Below the pieces are notes generated by a model, which worked only from the letters and a program-made list of their open reading frames with translations, searched no databases and had not been told where the DNA came from. Shown one piece after another: positions 16,127 through 24,314 of a DNA stretch of 30,746 nt (positions within the stretch are counted from its first letter, which is position 1; each line of letters opens with the position of its first letter). The position numbers and the translations under genes are program-made. Source of the stretch: a virus; the IMG/VR virus record IMGVR_UViG_3300012936_004484, positions 1-30,746 of that record; one strand, given 5' to 3'.

Positions 16127-17034
16127 TGTCTGGTAAAGAAGAAGATAAAGGCATTTGTTTTTTTGCCTACAACAATGAAGAAATAGACTATGTTCAATTA
16201 GCTCATATTGCCGCTGGTTATGTTAAAGCCAATATGAGTAATAACAAAACTTGTTTGATTACTGACAAAGGTACATACAGTTATTTTGAAAAAAGTGTAG
16301 ATAAAGATTTTCATGATGCATGTTTTGATCACGTGGTATTGACGGATGTTGAAAATGCTCCAAATCCTAGGCGTCATTATGATAGTCCTTGGACTGAATT
16401 TACTGCACAATTTAATAACAGTAACAAACATAAAATTTTTGAATATACTCCATTTGAAAAAACATTACTATTAGATATAGATTACATTGTCAAGAATAAT
16501 TTTTATGATTATATTTTTGACAGTGAATTTCCATTGGCAATGCATAGAGAATCACAATACTTACAGTATGAACCTCCGTATATGAATGAGATTACACTAG
16601 CAGATGGGGGCATTCATCATTGGTGGAGCACTGTGATTTATTTTGATCAAAGTGTTGAAAGTAAAACATTTTTTGATACTTGGGAACATGTAAAAGATAA
16701 TTGGGATTATTATCATTTATTATATCAATTTCCTCCAGCATTGTTTAGAACAGATTTTTGTGTAAGTATAGCATGTCATTTATTAAACGGGTATAACGAA
16801 AATAATTTTGTGCATGATTTTTTAGGGACAAAAATGAGAAACATGGATCAAAAAGATGAACTACATGAAATCAAAAGTTTAAATGATTGGATATTTTTAA
16901 GTCATGTGAGGAAAGAAGTTTGGAAAAATATTTTAGTAAGAAATCAGGACCTTAATATCCATGTGATGAATAAACGTGCTTTAACTAGACACGCAACACC
17001 TATTATAGAATCTCTAAAGGAAGAAATCTTATGA
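16126..17034 (+). CDS. GT-A-fold glycosyltransferase-like protein 1 (302 aa)
   Basis: I take ATG 16126, which overlaps the upstream stop as TAATG, rather than TTG 16120. The N-terminus (GICFFAYNNEEIDYVQLAHIAAGYV, then CLITDKGTY) looks like a nucleotide-sugar-binding Rossmann-like half. TPFEKTLLLDIDYIV carries a DxD pair, Asp117 and Asp119, the metal/nucleotide-sugar site of GT-A enzymes (GT8-like in layout). Trp/His-rich segments follow (GGIHHWWSTVIYFD). The protein has no signal peptide or membrane segment, so it acts in the cytoplasm. It is a clear sister of the next gene, sharing the TPFEK(T/S) box. Donor and acceptor are unknown. Family assignment is by motif, not close homology. Confidence 0.6.
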   Translation: MSGKEEDKGICFFAYNNEEIDYVQLAHIAAGYVKANMSNNKTCLITDKGTYSYFEKSVDKDFHDACFDHVVLTDVENAPNPRRHYDSPWTEFTAQFNNSNKHKIFEYTPFEKTLLLDIDYIVKNNFYDYIFDSEFPLAMHRESQYLQYEPPYMNEITLADGGIHHWWSTVIYFDQSVESKTFFDTWEHVKDNWDYYHLLYQFPPALFRTDFCVSIACHLLNGYNENNFVHDFLGTKMRNMDQKDELHEIKSLNDWIFLSHVRKEVWKNILVRNQDLNIHVMNKRALTRHATPIIESLKEEIL

Positions 17035-17909
17035 GCAGAGGATTTGTTATAATTGGTATAGATACAGATGTTGATTGTGTAAAGTATGCGGCTTCTCTTG
17101 CAATGAGTATAAAAAACTGTGACGCTGATAGTCAAGTGTGTTTGATTACCGATGAAAATTTTAAACTTTCTAAAAAATATATTGATTTAGATTGTTTTGA
17201 TTACACTGTAGAATTACCTTTTGGTAATACAGGACACAGAGATGGATTTCATGGCAGTAATTTTTGGCAAGTAGTGCATTGTACACCTTTTGAAAAATCA
17301 ATATATTTAGACTATGATATGTTGTTTGTTAATGTAGACATAGATTTGCTGTGGCAACAATTCTCAGACTATGAGGTTGCAATGCCGGTAATAGCAAGAA
17401 CTTATAGAAATGATATAGCTACTAAAACAAGACGTTTTGAAATAGAAAATACTTATCAGTTGCCTACATTCTACAGTCAAATATTTTATTTTAAAAATGA
17501 TAAATTTGCCTCAGATTGGTTTAAAATGGCTGATCCCTATTATCAAAATTGGCGTAGTGTATATGATGTATTTTTTAAAGATAAGAAACCAGAGTCATTT
17601 AATAAAAATATTATAAACAACTTAATTACACACTCTATGGATGAAACAGAAAATGTAAGCATAGTTCTCAATAATTTCTATGATATTGATGTTTGGAGTT
17701 CAAACTTGTGGAATGAAGATGTATCAGAAGAATGGACTGGATTACTCAATAATTGGTATAAAGACAATGGTGAAATTATAATTGAAAATAGTTTGATAAG
17801 TAGTGGAATCGTTCATTATAGAGATGAAAAATTTCTTACAAAAGAAATAGAAGATGTTATCACAAGTACTTTTAAAACAAATAAGCAAAGACAAGAAACA
17901 CAGTCATAA
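17031..17909 (+). CDS. GT-A-fold glycosyltransferase-like protein 2 (292 aa)
   Basis: Start ATG 17031 overlaps the upstream TGA (ATGA). The layout copies that of the preceding protein: an N-terminal GFVIIGIDTDVDCVKYAASLAMSI half, CLITDENF, then TPFEKSIYLDYDMLF with Asp94 and Asp96 as the DxD pair, then LPTFYSQIFYFKNDKFASDWF. This is the usual order of GT8-type transferases, where the acceptor site follows the DxD strand. The two genes probably come from an old duplication, as they differ widely outside the shared boxes. They may add consecutive sugars or act as a heteropair. No membrane segment is seen. The last 56 bases overlap the next gene. Confidence 0.6.
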   Translation: MSRGFVIIGIDTDVDCVKYAASLAMSIKNCDADSQVCLITDENFKLSKKYIDLDCFDYTVELPFGNTGHRDGFHGSNFWQVVHCTPFEKSIYLDYDMLFVNVDIDLLWQQFSDYEVAMPVIARTYRNDIATKTRRFEIENTYQLPTFYSQIFYFKNDKFASDWFKMADPYYQNWRSVYDVFFKDKKPESFNKNIINNLITHSMDETENVSIVLNNFYDIDVWSSNLWNEDVSEEWTGLLNNWYKDNGEIIIENSLISSGIVHYRDEKFLTKEIEDVITSTFKTNKQRQETQS

Positions 17910-18870
17910 ATTTTTTGTTTATTTTGACGAGTGGTCTGGTTTTATACAGGCTATAACTAGTAAACCAAATAAAAAAATTATGCACCCTCATATTGTTACA
18001 GACGATCCTATTTGTTCTAAGTTAATGCAAGGAACCATTAGTACTAAAAAATATCTAGTTGCAGAATTTTTAGAAGGTATGAAATTAGTGCAAAAAGACA
18101 AGCACATTAGAATTAGAAAAGCAGAAGAACAGCTTACTAAACTTAAAGAGATTTCGCACACAACAGAATCTGATATCAATGTAATACTTTATCTTCTTGA
18201 TTATAAGATGGAAATTAATGTTAAAAGTGAATTGATATACAAATTAAGTGGAAAACAACAAAACTCAAAGATTGTTGTAAATCAAAAAAGAGATTATGAT
18301 AATCTTCAATTTTTTCTTACTGCTAAGAATAATCCAATGAATTTGCTTGCAAACATTGAAATAGATATAATAGAATTATTAGAGGCAGGATACAAAATAA
18401 TTGATTTATCAAATCTCAAGAATAAAATTGAACTTAAAAATATTGATATTCTGACCAAACGTATTTTTAAAACATATGGGATAAAATATAAAAATAATTA
18501 TCTCAGTCCTGACTATGGATATAGAGTAACTAATAAACGTAGACATATAAAAATATTAGATAAAACTTGGTCAGATCCAACAGCATTTAGTGTAAGTCCG
18601 AGTACCCAAGGTTGGATCTTACGTAGTAATTTTGTAAACCCAAATGAGTACAAAATATACAAAGATATAAAGATATTTTTAACAACAGAAGATCCAAATG
18701 CTATGCTTGATAGAATAATTATACCATACGAAAAAGTAGGATACAATCAAGAGTGTATTGTTAAAACCAAAGTCGATCCAACTGACTGTAAGATATTAAT
18801 CGGAGAAGAAGGAAGGAACATCGACTTTAAATTTGAGGAAATAGAATATGTCAAACCTGGTCAGTATTAA
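17854..18870 (+). CDS. Conserved phage protein of unknown function (338 aa)
   Basis: No function recognised. ATG 17854 lies 56 bases inside the previous gene, an unusually long overlap here; no later in-frame ATG occurs before the well-folded-looking HKFFVYFDEWSGFIQAI stretch, which has the look of a short beta-rich N-terminal domain. A Lys/Glu-rich helical piece follows (IRKAEEQLTKLKEI), then beta-rich parts rich in Lys, Ile and Asn (RRHIKILDKTW, GWILRSNF, YKDIKIFLTTEDPNAM), and an acidic end (IDFKFEEIEYVKPGQY). No signal peptide, membrane helix or Cys motif is seen. It lies between transferase-like genes, so it might be an acceptor, scaffold or structural protein. I would not rule out a virion component. 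Confidence 0.45.
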   Translation: MLSQVLLKQISKDKKHSHKFFVYFDEWSGFIQAITSKPNKKIMHPHIVTDDPICSKLMQGTISTKKYLVAEFLEGMKLVQKDKHIRIRKAEEQLTKLKEISHTTESDINVILYLLDYKMEINVKSELIYKLSGKQQNSKIVVNQKRDYDNLQFFLTAKNNPMNLLANIEIDIIELLEAGYKIIDLSNLKNKIELKNIDILTKRIFKTYGIKYKNNYLSPDYGYRVTNKRRHIKILDKTWSDPTAFSVSPSTQGWILRSNFVNPNEYKIYKDIKIFLTTEDPNAMLDRIIIPYEKVGYNQECIVKTKVDPTDCKILIGEEGRNIDFKFEEIEYVKPGQY

Positions 18871-19828
18871 CGACTTTGATATAGTTTACATTAGTTATGA
18901 CGAACCTAACGCAGATGAAAACTATGCTGATTTATTAGAAAAATGCCCTTGGGCAAAACGTAGTCACGGAGTATGGGGCAGTGATGCCGCACACAAAGCC
19001 GCGGCGGCAATGAGTGAAACAGAACGTTTTATTACTGTTGATGCTGATAATATTGTACTTGATGATTTTTTTAATATTGAACTTGACATGGATAAAATTG
19101 GTGCTAATCATGTAATTAGTTTTGCCGCCAAAAACATTGTAAATGGATTAGTTTATGGCAATGGCGGTATTAAAATGTGGCCCGTTGAAGTTGTTAATGC
19201 GATGCGTACACATGAAGCGGCACCAGAAAGTGATAAAGCGGCTCAAGTAGACTTTTGTTGGAATATACAATATGTACAAATGAACAATTGGTACAGTTGG
19301 GTATACAATAACGGTAGTCCACTACAGGCATGGAGAGCTGGTTTCCGTGAAGGTGTCAAAATGGGTCTAGAAGGCGGAGATGTTGTTGATCCTAGTAAAC
19401 TAAAAGATATTTTTAGAGAAAATTACAGGCGTCTTATGGTATGGATGACTGTGGGTGAAGATATAGAAAACGGATTATGGGCAATATACGGTGCTAGATT
19501 AGGCTGTCATATGACAAATATTTTACGTCATGAATGGGATTGGAAAAATGTTAGAGATTTTGACTGGCTTAGTGATTATTTTAATAATGAACTTGCTCCG
19601 CAATTTAAAGGTACTGACCAAATGTGTCCTAGAACAGGAATGCAATGGGATAGCACTAAGCTCAAGAATGAAACTGTAAGACTAGGTGATGATCTAAGAG
19701 GTAAACTAGATTTAGAAATTGCTGACATTGGCGTAGCGGGTAGCCGTTTTTTCAAAACTGTGTATCGCAATCCTAGTAGATTAGGACCACAGATCAGAGA
19801 AGAACAAGTCAATGACAGTATTGGATAA
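18848..19828 (+). CDS. Glycosyltransferase-like protein 3 with DADN motif (326 aa)
   Basis: ATG 18848 overlaps the upstream gene by 23 bases. The start (FDIVYISYDEPNADENYADLL) and KRSHGVWGSDAAHKAAAAM, followed by RFITVDADNIVLDDFF with Asp65, Asp67 and Asn68, match a family frequent in marine T4-like phages that looks like a GT-A nucleotidyl/glycosyl transferase domain. The second half (NGLVYGNGGIKMWP, DFCWNIQYVQMNNWYSWVYN, ENGLWAIYGARLGCHM) is Trp/Asn-rich and has no match I can name. It is cytoplasmic in appearance. It differs from the two preceding sister proteins in sequence and DxD context, so it probably has another donor or acceptor. Activity is inferred from motif and context. Confidence 0.5.
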   Translation: MSNLVSINDFDIVYISYDEPNADENYADLLEKCPWAKRSHGVWGSDAAHKAAAAMSETERFITVDADNIVLDDFFNIELDMDKIGANHVISFAAKNIVNGLVYGNGGIKMWPVEVVNAMRTHEAAPESDKAAQVDFCWNIQYVQMNNWYSWVYNNGSPLQAWRAGFREGVKMGLEGGDVVDPSKLKDIFRENYRRLMVWMTVGEDIENGLWAIYGARLGCHMTNILRHEWDWKNVRDFDWLSDYFNNELAPQFKGTDQMCPRTGMQWDSTKLKNETVRLGDDLRGKLDLEIADIGVAGSRFFKTVYRNPSRLGPQIREEQVNDSIG

Positions 19829-20594
19829 AACTGTCTTAGTTACAGGAGGATTCGATCCATTACACAGTGGTCATATAAATTATTTCAAATGTGCTAGACA
19901 ATTAGGTGATAAATTAGTAGTAGGGGTTAACAGTGATGAATGGCTATCTCGTAAAAAAGGTAGAAGTTTTATGCCTTTTGAAGAACGTAAAATCATTATA
20001 GAAAATTTGGAGATGGTAGATGAGGTTATTAGTTTCAATGATAAAGATGGTACTGCAACTGAGGCTATTGAACAAGTTAAAGAAAAAAATCCCGGATCAA
20101 AAATTATCTTCGCAAATGGCGGCGACAGAAAGAAAGACAACATACCAGAAGAAAATGATGATGGAGTAGAGTTTGTTTTTGGTGTAGGCGGTACACACAA
20201 AATTAATAGTAGCAGTTGGATATTAGACAATTGGAAAGCACCTAAAATAAACAGAGATTGGGGATATTACAGAGAATTATACAATGGTACAGACTTCCGA
20301 GTTAAAGAATTAGTTATTGCACCACACACCAGATTAAGTATGCAAAGACATGAACATAGAAGTGAAACTTGGAACATAGTACATGGTAAAGCAAGTATTA
20401 AAATGAATCACAGAGACGGAAATCCATTTGACGGCTGTGCTGTATATCAATTACACCCAAACAATCCAGTAGATGTTCCTAAACGTACATGGCATCAAGG
20501 CTGTAACGAAACAGATAAACCTGCTCATATAGTTGAAATATGGAAAGGTAAAACTGAGCTGTTAACTGAAGATGATATAGAGAGATTAGAATGA
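19812..20594 (+). CDS. Cytidylyltransferase-like / cupin fusion protein (260 aa)
   Basis: Residues 1-150 form a nucleotidyltransferase of the RfaE/glycerol-3-phosphate cytidylyltransferase type: TGGFDPLHSGHINYF holds the HxxH signature (His18, His21), followed by VGVNSDEWL, the FMPFEERK segment and INSSSWIL near the usual ISST position. Such domains join a sugar- or polyol-phosphate to CMP or AMP. Residues about 155-260 form a cupin resembling mannose-6-phosphate isomerase type II/ManC C-terminal domains: SMQRHEHRSETWNIVHG with His180, His182 and Glu185, and His228 in TWHQG as likely metal ligands. Activation and isomerisation of one sugar-phosphate in one chain is the simplest reading. Start ATG 19812 overlaps upstream by 17 bases; its stop overlaps the next ATG. 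Confidence 0.75.
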   Translation: MTVLDKTVLVTGGFDPLHSGHINYFKCARQLGDKLVVGVNSDEWLSRKKGRSFMPFEERKIIIENLEMVDEVISFNDKDGTATEAIEQVKEKNPGSKIIFANGGDRKKDNIPEENDDGVEFVFGVGGTHKINSSSWILDNWKAPKINRDWGYYRELYNGTDFRVKELVIAPHTRLSMQRHEHRSETWNIVHGKASIKMNHRDGNPFDGCAVYQLHPNNPVDVPKRTWHQGCNETDKPAHIVEIWKGKTELLTEDDIERLE

Positions 20595-22339
20595 AATCTA
20601 TAAACGATATTGATTGGGAAAAAGAAAAATACGATGTTATCAGTAGTAATCTGTCTAACAGCAAAAAAATGAAAACCCTTTTAGACAGCAAAGGTTGTGG
20701 TTTTTGTTTGGCAAAATGGACACAGGTGACCATGCACTTGGGCACAGGACTAACACACAGTTGCCATCACCCTAATCCACATAAAATTCCAATTGATGAA
20801 ATAAAAAAGAATCCTGGTGCATTACATAATACAGCATACAAAAAGAAACAGCGTAAAGCAATGCTCAATGGAGAGCGTCCAGCTGAGTGTGATTACTGCT
20901 GGCGTGTAGAAGATGCCGCAAAGGAATCAGGAAATGAAAATTACAGTGATAGAGTATTTAAAAGTGTAGCTTCATTTAGTGTTTACGAACATGATAAAAT
21001 TGTGAATCTTACTGGTGACGAAGATGATATATATCCAACATATTTAGAAGTGAGTTTTAGTAATGTATGCAATTTTAAATGCTCTTATTGTAATCCAAAT
21101 TTTAGTAGTAAATGGGTCCAAGAAATTAAACAACATGGTTGGTATGTGTTACCAGAAGAAGGATATAATTTTACCCCCAATGTACAAATACCTGAATCTG
21201 AGGATAATCCATACACAGAGGCATTTTGGAAATGGTTCCCCGAAGCAAAAAAACATTTACATACACTTAGAATCACAGGTGGCGAGCCTTTGATGAGCAA
21301 ACACACTTTTAAATTATTGGAAGATATTAGAGATAATCCAACACCCAATATGGAACTTAGTATTAATACCAATGGAAATGCTCCTGCTAAGAACTGGAAA
21401 CGATTTTTAGAACTTATCGAAAACATATGTAATCTTAACAAAGTACAAAAATTCACACTGTTTATAAGTTGCGAAGGCTGGGGACAAAGATCTGAATACA
21501 GTAGAGATGGTCAAGATTTTAATGAATTTTTAGGTAATGTTGAAGAATTTTTAAGAACTACACATAACTCAAGACTTGTATTCATGTCTGCATTTAATTT
21601 ATTCGCAGTCAGTAATGTCATGCCTTTTTTAAAGTATGTTTTACAGTTGAAAAAAGAATTTAACTATAATGGTTTACTGCACTGGTTCGAGGAAAAGACC
21701 AATGGACAAACTACTAGAGTTTTGACAAAACATAATTGGGTATTAGATGGCGTTTTAGATGAAAGTTTAGATGATAGGCCGGTGCGTTCATTGACAGAAC
21801 GTAAGAATCTTGCTAAACGCAATCCAAATGAACGTGTTGGTATAGATATAGCATATGTAAGATATCCTGATTTCTTAGATGTAGGTGTAGTTGGCACAGA
21901 AGAATTACTACTAGATCATTTGATCCCAGCCTTAGATTTCATGTATAAGAATAATGAAAATACTGAGTGGACCAAATTCCAAGGTTTTACTGATTGGGAG
22001 GCAGGAAAGTTAAAGAGAATAGTTGAAATGTTGGTTTGGCAATTAGAAAAAGGAACTACAAAATGGGAAAAAAAGAGTCGATTAGCTAGAGAAAGATTCT
22101 ATGCTTTTGTTAATGAATACGATAAAAGAAGAGGCAAAAACTTTTTAAAAACATTTCCTGAAATGAAAAATTTTTACAATTTTTGTAAACAATTACACGA
22201 CGAATCGCATGTTACCAAAGACGGTGATACTGAATATTATCATAATGATGAAAACGGTAATAGAGTTAGACAAGTTGCAGTAGATGCAAAACATTTCTAC
22301 TCTAAACCAGTTAAATCAAAAGGTTATTCAAAAGCATGA
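20591..22339 (+). CDS. Radical SAM protein 1 with N-terminal Cys-rich domain (582 aa)
   Basis: The radical SAM core has CNFKCSYC (Cys160, Cys164, Cys167; CxxxCxxC binds the [4Fe-4S] cluster that cleaves S-adenosylmethionine) and RITGGEPL near residue 228, the SAM-binding GGEP motif. Before it lies a second Cys set: Cys36 and Cys39 (GCGFCLAKW), Cys58 (SCHHP) and Cys100/Cys103 (ECDYCW), which looks like a twitch/SPASM-type auxiliary cluster site placed ahead of the core instead of behind it. The last 200 residues are charged and helical. Marine phages and bacteria carry related 'twitch-domain' proteins, with substrates unknown to me. ATGA overlaps at both ends place it tightly in the gene run. 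It could act on a sugar nucleotide or on a peptide. Confidence 0.75.
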   Translation: MKSINDIDWEKEKYDVISSNLSNSKKMKTLLDSKGCGFCLAKWTQVTMHLGTGLTHSCHHPNPHKIPIDEIKKNPGALHNTAYKKKQRKAMLNGERPAECDYCWRVEDAAKESGNENYSDRVFKSVASFSVYEHDKIVNLTGDEDDIYPTYLEVSFSNVCNFKCSYCNPNFSSKWVQEIKQHGWYVLPEEGYNFTPNVQIPESEDNPYTEAFWKWFPEAKKHLHTLRITGGEPLMSKHTFKLLEDIRDNPTPNMELSINTNGNAPAKNWKRFLELIENICNLNKVQKFTLFISCEGWGQRSEYSRDGQDFNEFLGNVEEFLRTTHNSRLVFMSAFNLFAVSNVMPFLKYVLQLKKEFNYNGLLHWFEEKTNGQTTRVLTKHNWVLDGVLDESLDDRPVRSLTERKNLAKRNPNERVGIDIAYVRYPDFLDVGVVGTEELLLDHLIPALDFMYKNNENTEWTKFQGFTDWEAGKLKRIVEMLVWQLEKGTTKWEKKSRLARERFYAFVNEYDKRRGKNFLKTFPEMKNFYNFCKQLHDESHVTKDGDTEYYHNDENGNRVRQVAVDAKHFYSKPVKSKGYSKA

Positions 22340-23019
22340 CAATGGGTAAAAATACACTATATGTTGGTGGTTGTAGTTTTAGCGACTATTTTGAAAACAA
22401 TAAAGTTTGTTGGGGTGAAATTCTCGCGGAAAAATTAAACATGAATTATAATCATGATGCTGTTCTAACAAGTGGTAGCAATGATAGAATATGGCGTATA
22501 TTAACAGACAAAATAATAAAAAAAGAAATAACAAAAGATGATAAAGTATTCATACAATATACAATGCCTACTAGAAAAGAATTTGCAAGTTGGAAAAATC
22601 CTCGTGGACCAAAAGGTCATATGTTTAACACACAGGATGAAGATTTGTATCTTTTAAATTTTAAAGATCAATGTTATACTTGGCATGAAGAACCTGTTGC
22701 AAATAAATTTTTGAAACAATATGAAGAATATTTTTCAATAGATGAATATGATATGCACATTTTTAATCAAAGACAATATCAGTTTCAAACATTTTTAGCA
22801 TATCATAATATAGATGCCTACATGCTAACATTGAACGCTTATGTAATTTGGAATGATAATCATTTTTTGTCTGCTTATTTCAAAAAAAGATTATACAGTG
22901 ATAATAAATTTGGTTATGCAGAAGATGAGAGATATGCAGAAAATGATCCAAATCATTTAAGTGAAAGTGGTCACAATAAATTAGCTAATAGGCTGTATAC
23001 ATGGATGACTGATAGATGA
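22336..23019 (+). CDS. SGNH/GDSL-hydrolase-like protein 1 (227 aa)
   Basis: Residues 8-18 (LYVGGCSFSDY) give the block I Ser (Ser14) of SGNH hydrolases, SGSNDR around residues 46-51 resembles the glycine/asparagine oxyanion blocks, and DPNHLSESGHNKLA gives Asp204 and His207 in the DxxH of block V. The set is complete enough for a Ser-His-Asp triad. SGNH enzymes remove or transfer acyl groups, often acetate on polysaccharide. There is no signal peptide, so this one should work in the cytoplasm, fitting acyl transfer to or from a nucleotide-sugar or a protein. It sits between the two radical SAM genes with ATGA overlaps on both sides. Sequence between the blocks is unlike well-known members, so the call is by motif. 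Confidence 0.55.
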   Translation: MTMGKNTLYVGGCSFSDYFENNKVCWGEILAEKLNMNYNHDAVLTSGSNDRIWRILTDKIIKKEITKDDKVFIQYTMPTRKEFASWKNPRGPKGHMFNTQDEDLYLLNFKDQCYTWHEEPVANKFLKQYEEYFSIDEYDMHIFNQRQYQFQTFLAYHNIDAYMLTLNAYVIWNDNHFLSAYFKKRLYSDNKFGYAEDERYAENDPNHLSESGHNKLANRLYTWMTDR

Positions 23020-24314
23020 AACTAGATGACCTGCCTGCAAACAATTTATTTTGTCCTTTGCCATGGGTAGGTGCACATATTATGCCTACTGGCAAGTTCA
23101 GCTATTGTTGTGTGCAAAATCAGTTTGATGAAGATCTATTAAAAGCTGGCAATCTCAGAGAACAAACAATACAACAAGCTAGAAACAATTCTTGGTCAAA
23201 CAAACTAAGAAAAGATTTAATAAATGGAATACAACATAAAAGTTGTAGAGATTGTTGGAATTTAGAAAATCAAGGGATCAAAAGTTTAAGACAACACTAT
23301 CATAATCAATGGTTTAAAGATTATGGTTATGCTGATACTTTCCAACTCAATAGTGACGGGACACTAGATGATCAAAACATAATATATTGGGACGTAAGGC
23401 AAACTAATTTGTGCAACATGAATTGTATAATGTGTGGCCCAGATTATAGTAGTATATGGAACAGAGATATATTAAAAAGCCAAAACAAGCCAATACCAAA
23501 AGGCGGAGTCATCGATGCTGTAGAAGTAAGCAAAGATAACATACTTGATATAATCAAAAATAATATAGATAAAGTTTACAAGTTTTACTTTGCAGGCGGC
23601 GAGCCTCTTGTGAGTCCAATGCATTGGGCAATATTAGAAGAACTAGTAGAAAGAGAACTTTTCAATGTAGAACTTGCATACAATACTAATTTACTAAAGT
23701 TAGATTACAAAGGCAAAAATGCAATTGATTATTGGAAAAAATTTAACGTTGTATATGTTGGTTGTAGTATTGATGCAATAGGACAAAGAGCAGAAGTTGT
23801 TAGGACTGGAACTAATTGGGAAACTATAAACAATAATTTTATTAAATTAGATAAAGAGTTATATAATGCAAAAGCACTTAATATTACAACCAGTAATATG
23901 ACAATAGGTGGATTAGATGAAACTATTGCATGGGCAAAAGGGTTTAAATGGAACAACGAATATGGCACTCTGCTAGCAAATAATCTAGTATATCATCCTG
24001 AATGGCTGAGTATAAATGTATTACCAAGAGATGTCAAAGAAGAAACATGGCGTAAGATTAAACCAGCATTAAAAACTCTTGAAAACAAACAAGCTCTTGA
24101 ACAAATAGAAAACGAATTATGGAAAGAAATAGATGCTACTGATTTTAGGAGACTTAGTTTGCGATTTGTTAAACACATTCAGTGGACAAGCAGTATACGT
24201 AATCAAGATCCTGATAGTGTAGTATTAAGTGGTTTTCCTGAACTTTGGGATTGGTATGACGAATATCTTACTGAGTTTAAAACACTGACCCATGATCAAG
24301 CTGAGGCACTATAA
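23016..24314 (+). CDS. Radical SAM protein 2 with N-terminal Cys-rich domain (432 aa)
   Basis: CNMNCIMC (Cys133, Cys137, Cys140) is the radical SAM cluster motif and AGGEP (residues 193-197) the SAM-binding motif; NTNLLKL and GCSIDAIGQRAE follow in the order expected for the core barrel. As in the other radical SAM protein here, a Cys set precedes the core: Cys13 (FCPLPW), Cys31/Cys32 (YCCVQN) and Cys77/Cys80 (SCRDCW), with PTGKFSYCC in the manner of SPASM-type cluster domains. The FCxLPW...G...CC pattern is known from twitch-type radical SAM proteins of marine phages. The two proteins differ in length by 150 residues, so they probably have different substrates or act in sequence. Its TAA overlaps the next ATG (TAATG). 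Confidence 0.75.
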   Translation: MKLDDLPANNLFCPLPWVGAHIMPTGKFSYCCVQNQFDEDLLKAGNLREQTIQQARNNSWSNKLRKDLINGIQHKSCRDCWNLENQGIKSLRQHYHNQWFKDYGYADTFQLNSDGTLDDQNIIYWDVRQTNLCNMNCIMCGPDYSSIWNRDILKSQNKPIPKGGVIDAVEVSKDNILDIIKNNIDKVYKFYFAGGEPLVSPMHWAILEELVERELFNVELAYNTNLLKLDYKGKNAIDYWKKFNVVYVGCSIDAIGQRAEVVRTGTNWETINNNFIKLDKELYNAKALNITTSNMTIGGLDETIAWAKGFKWNNEYGTLLANNLVYHPEWLSINVLPRDVKEETWRKIKPALKTLENKQALEQIENELWKEIDATDFRRLSLRFVKHIQWTSSIRNQDPDSVVLSGFPELWDWYDEYLTEFKTLTHDQAEAL

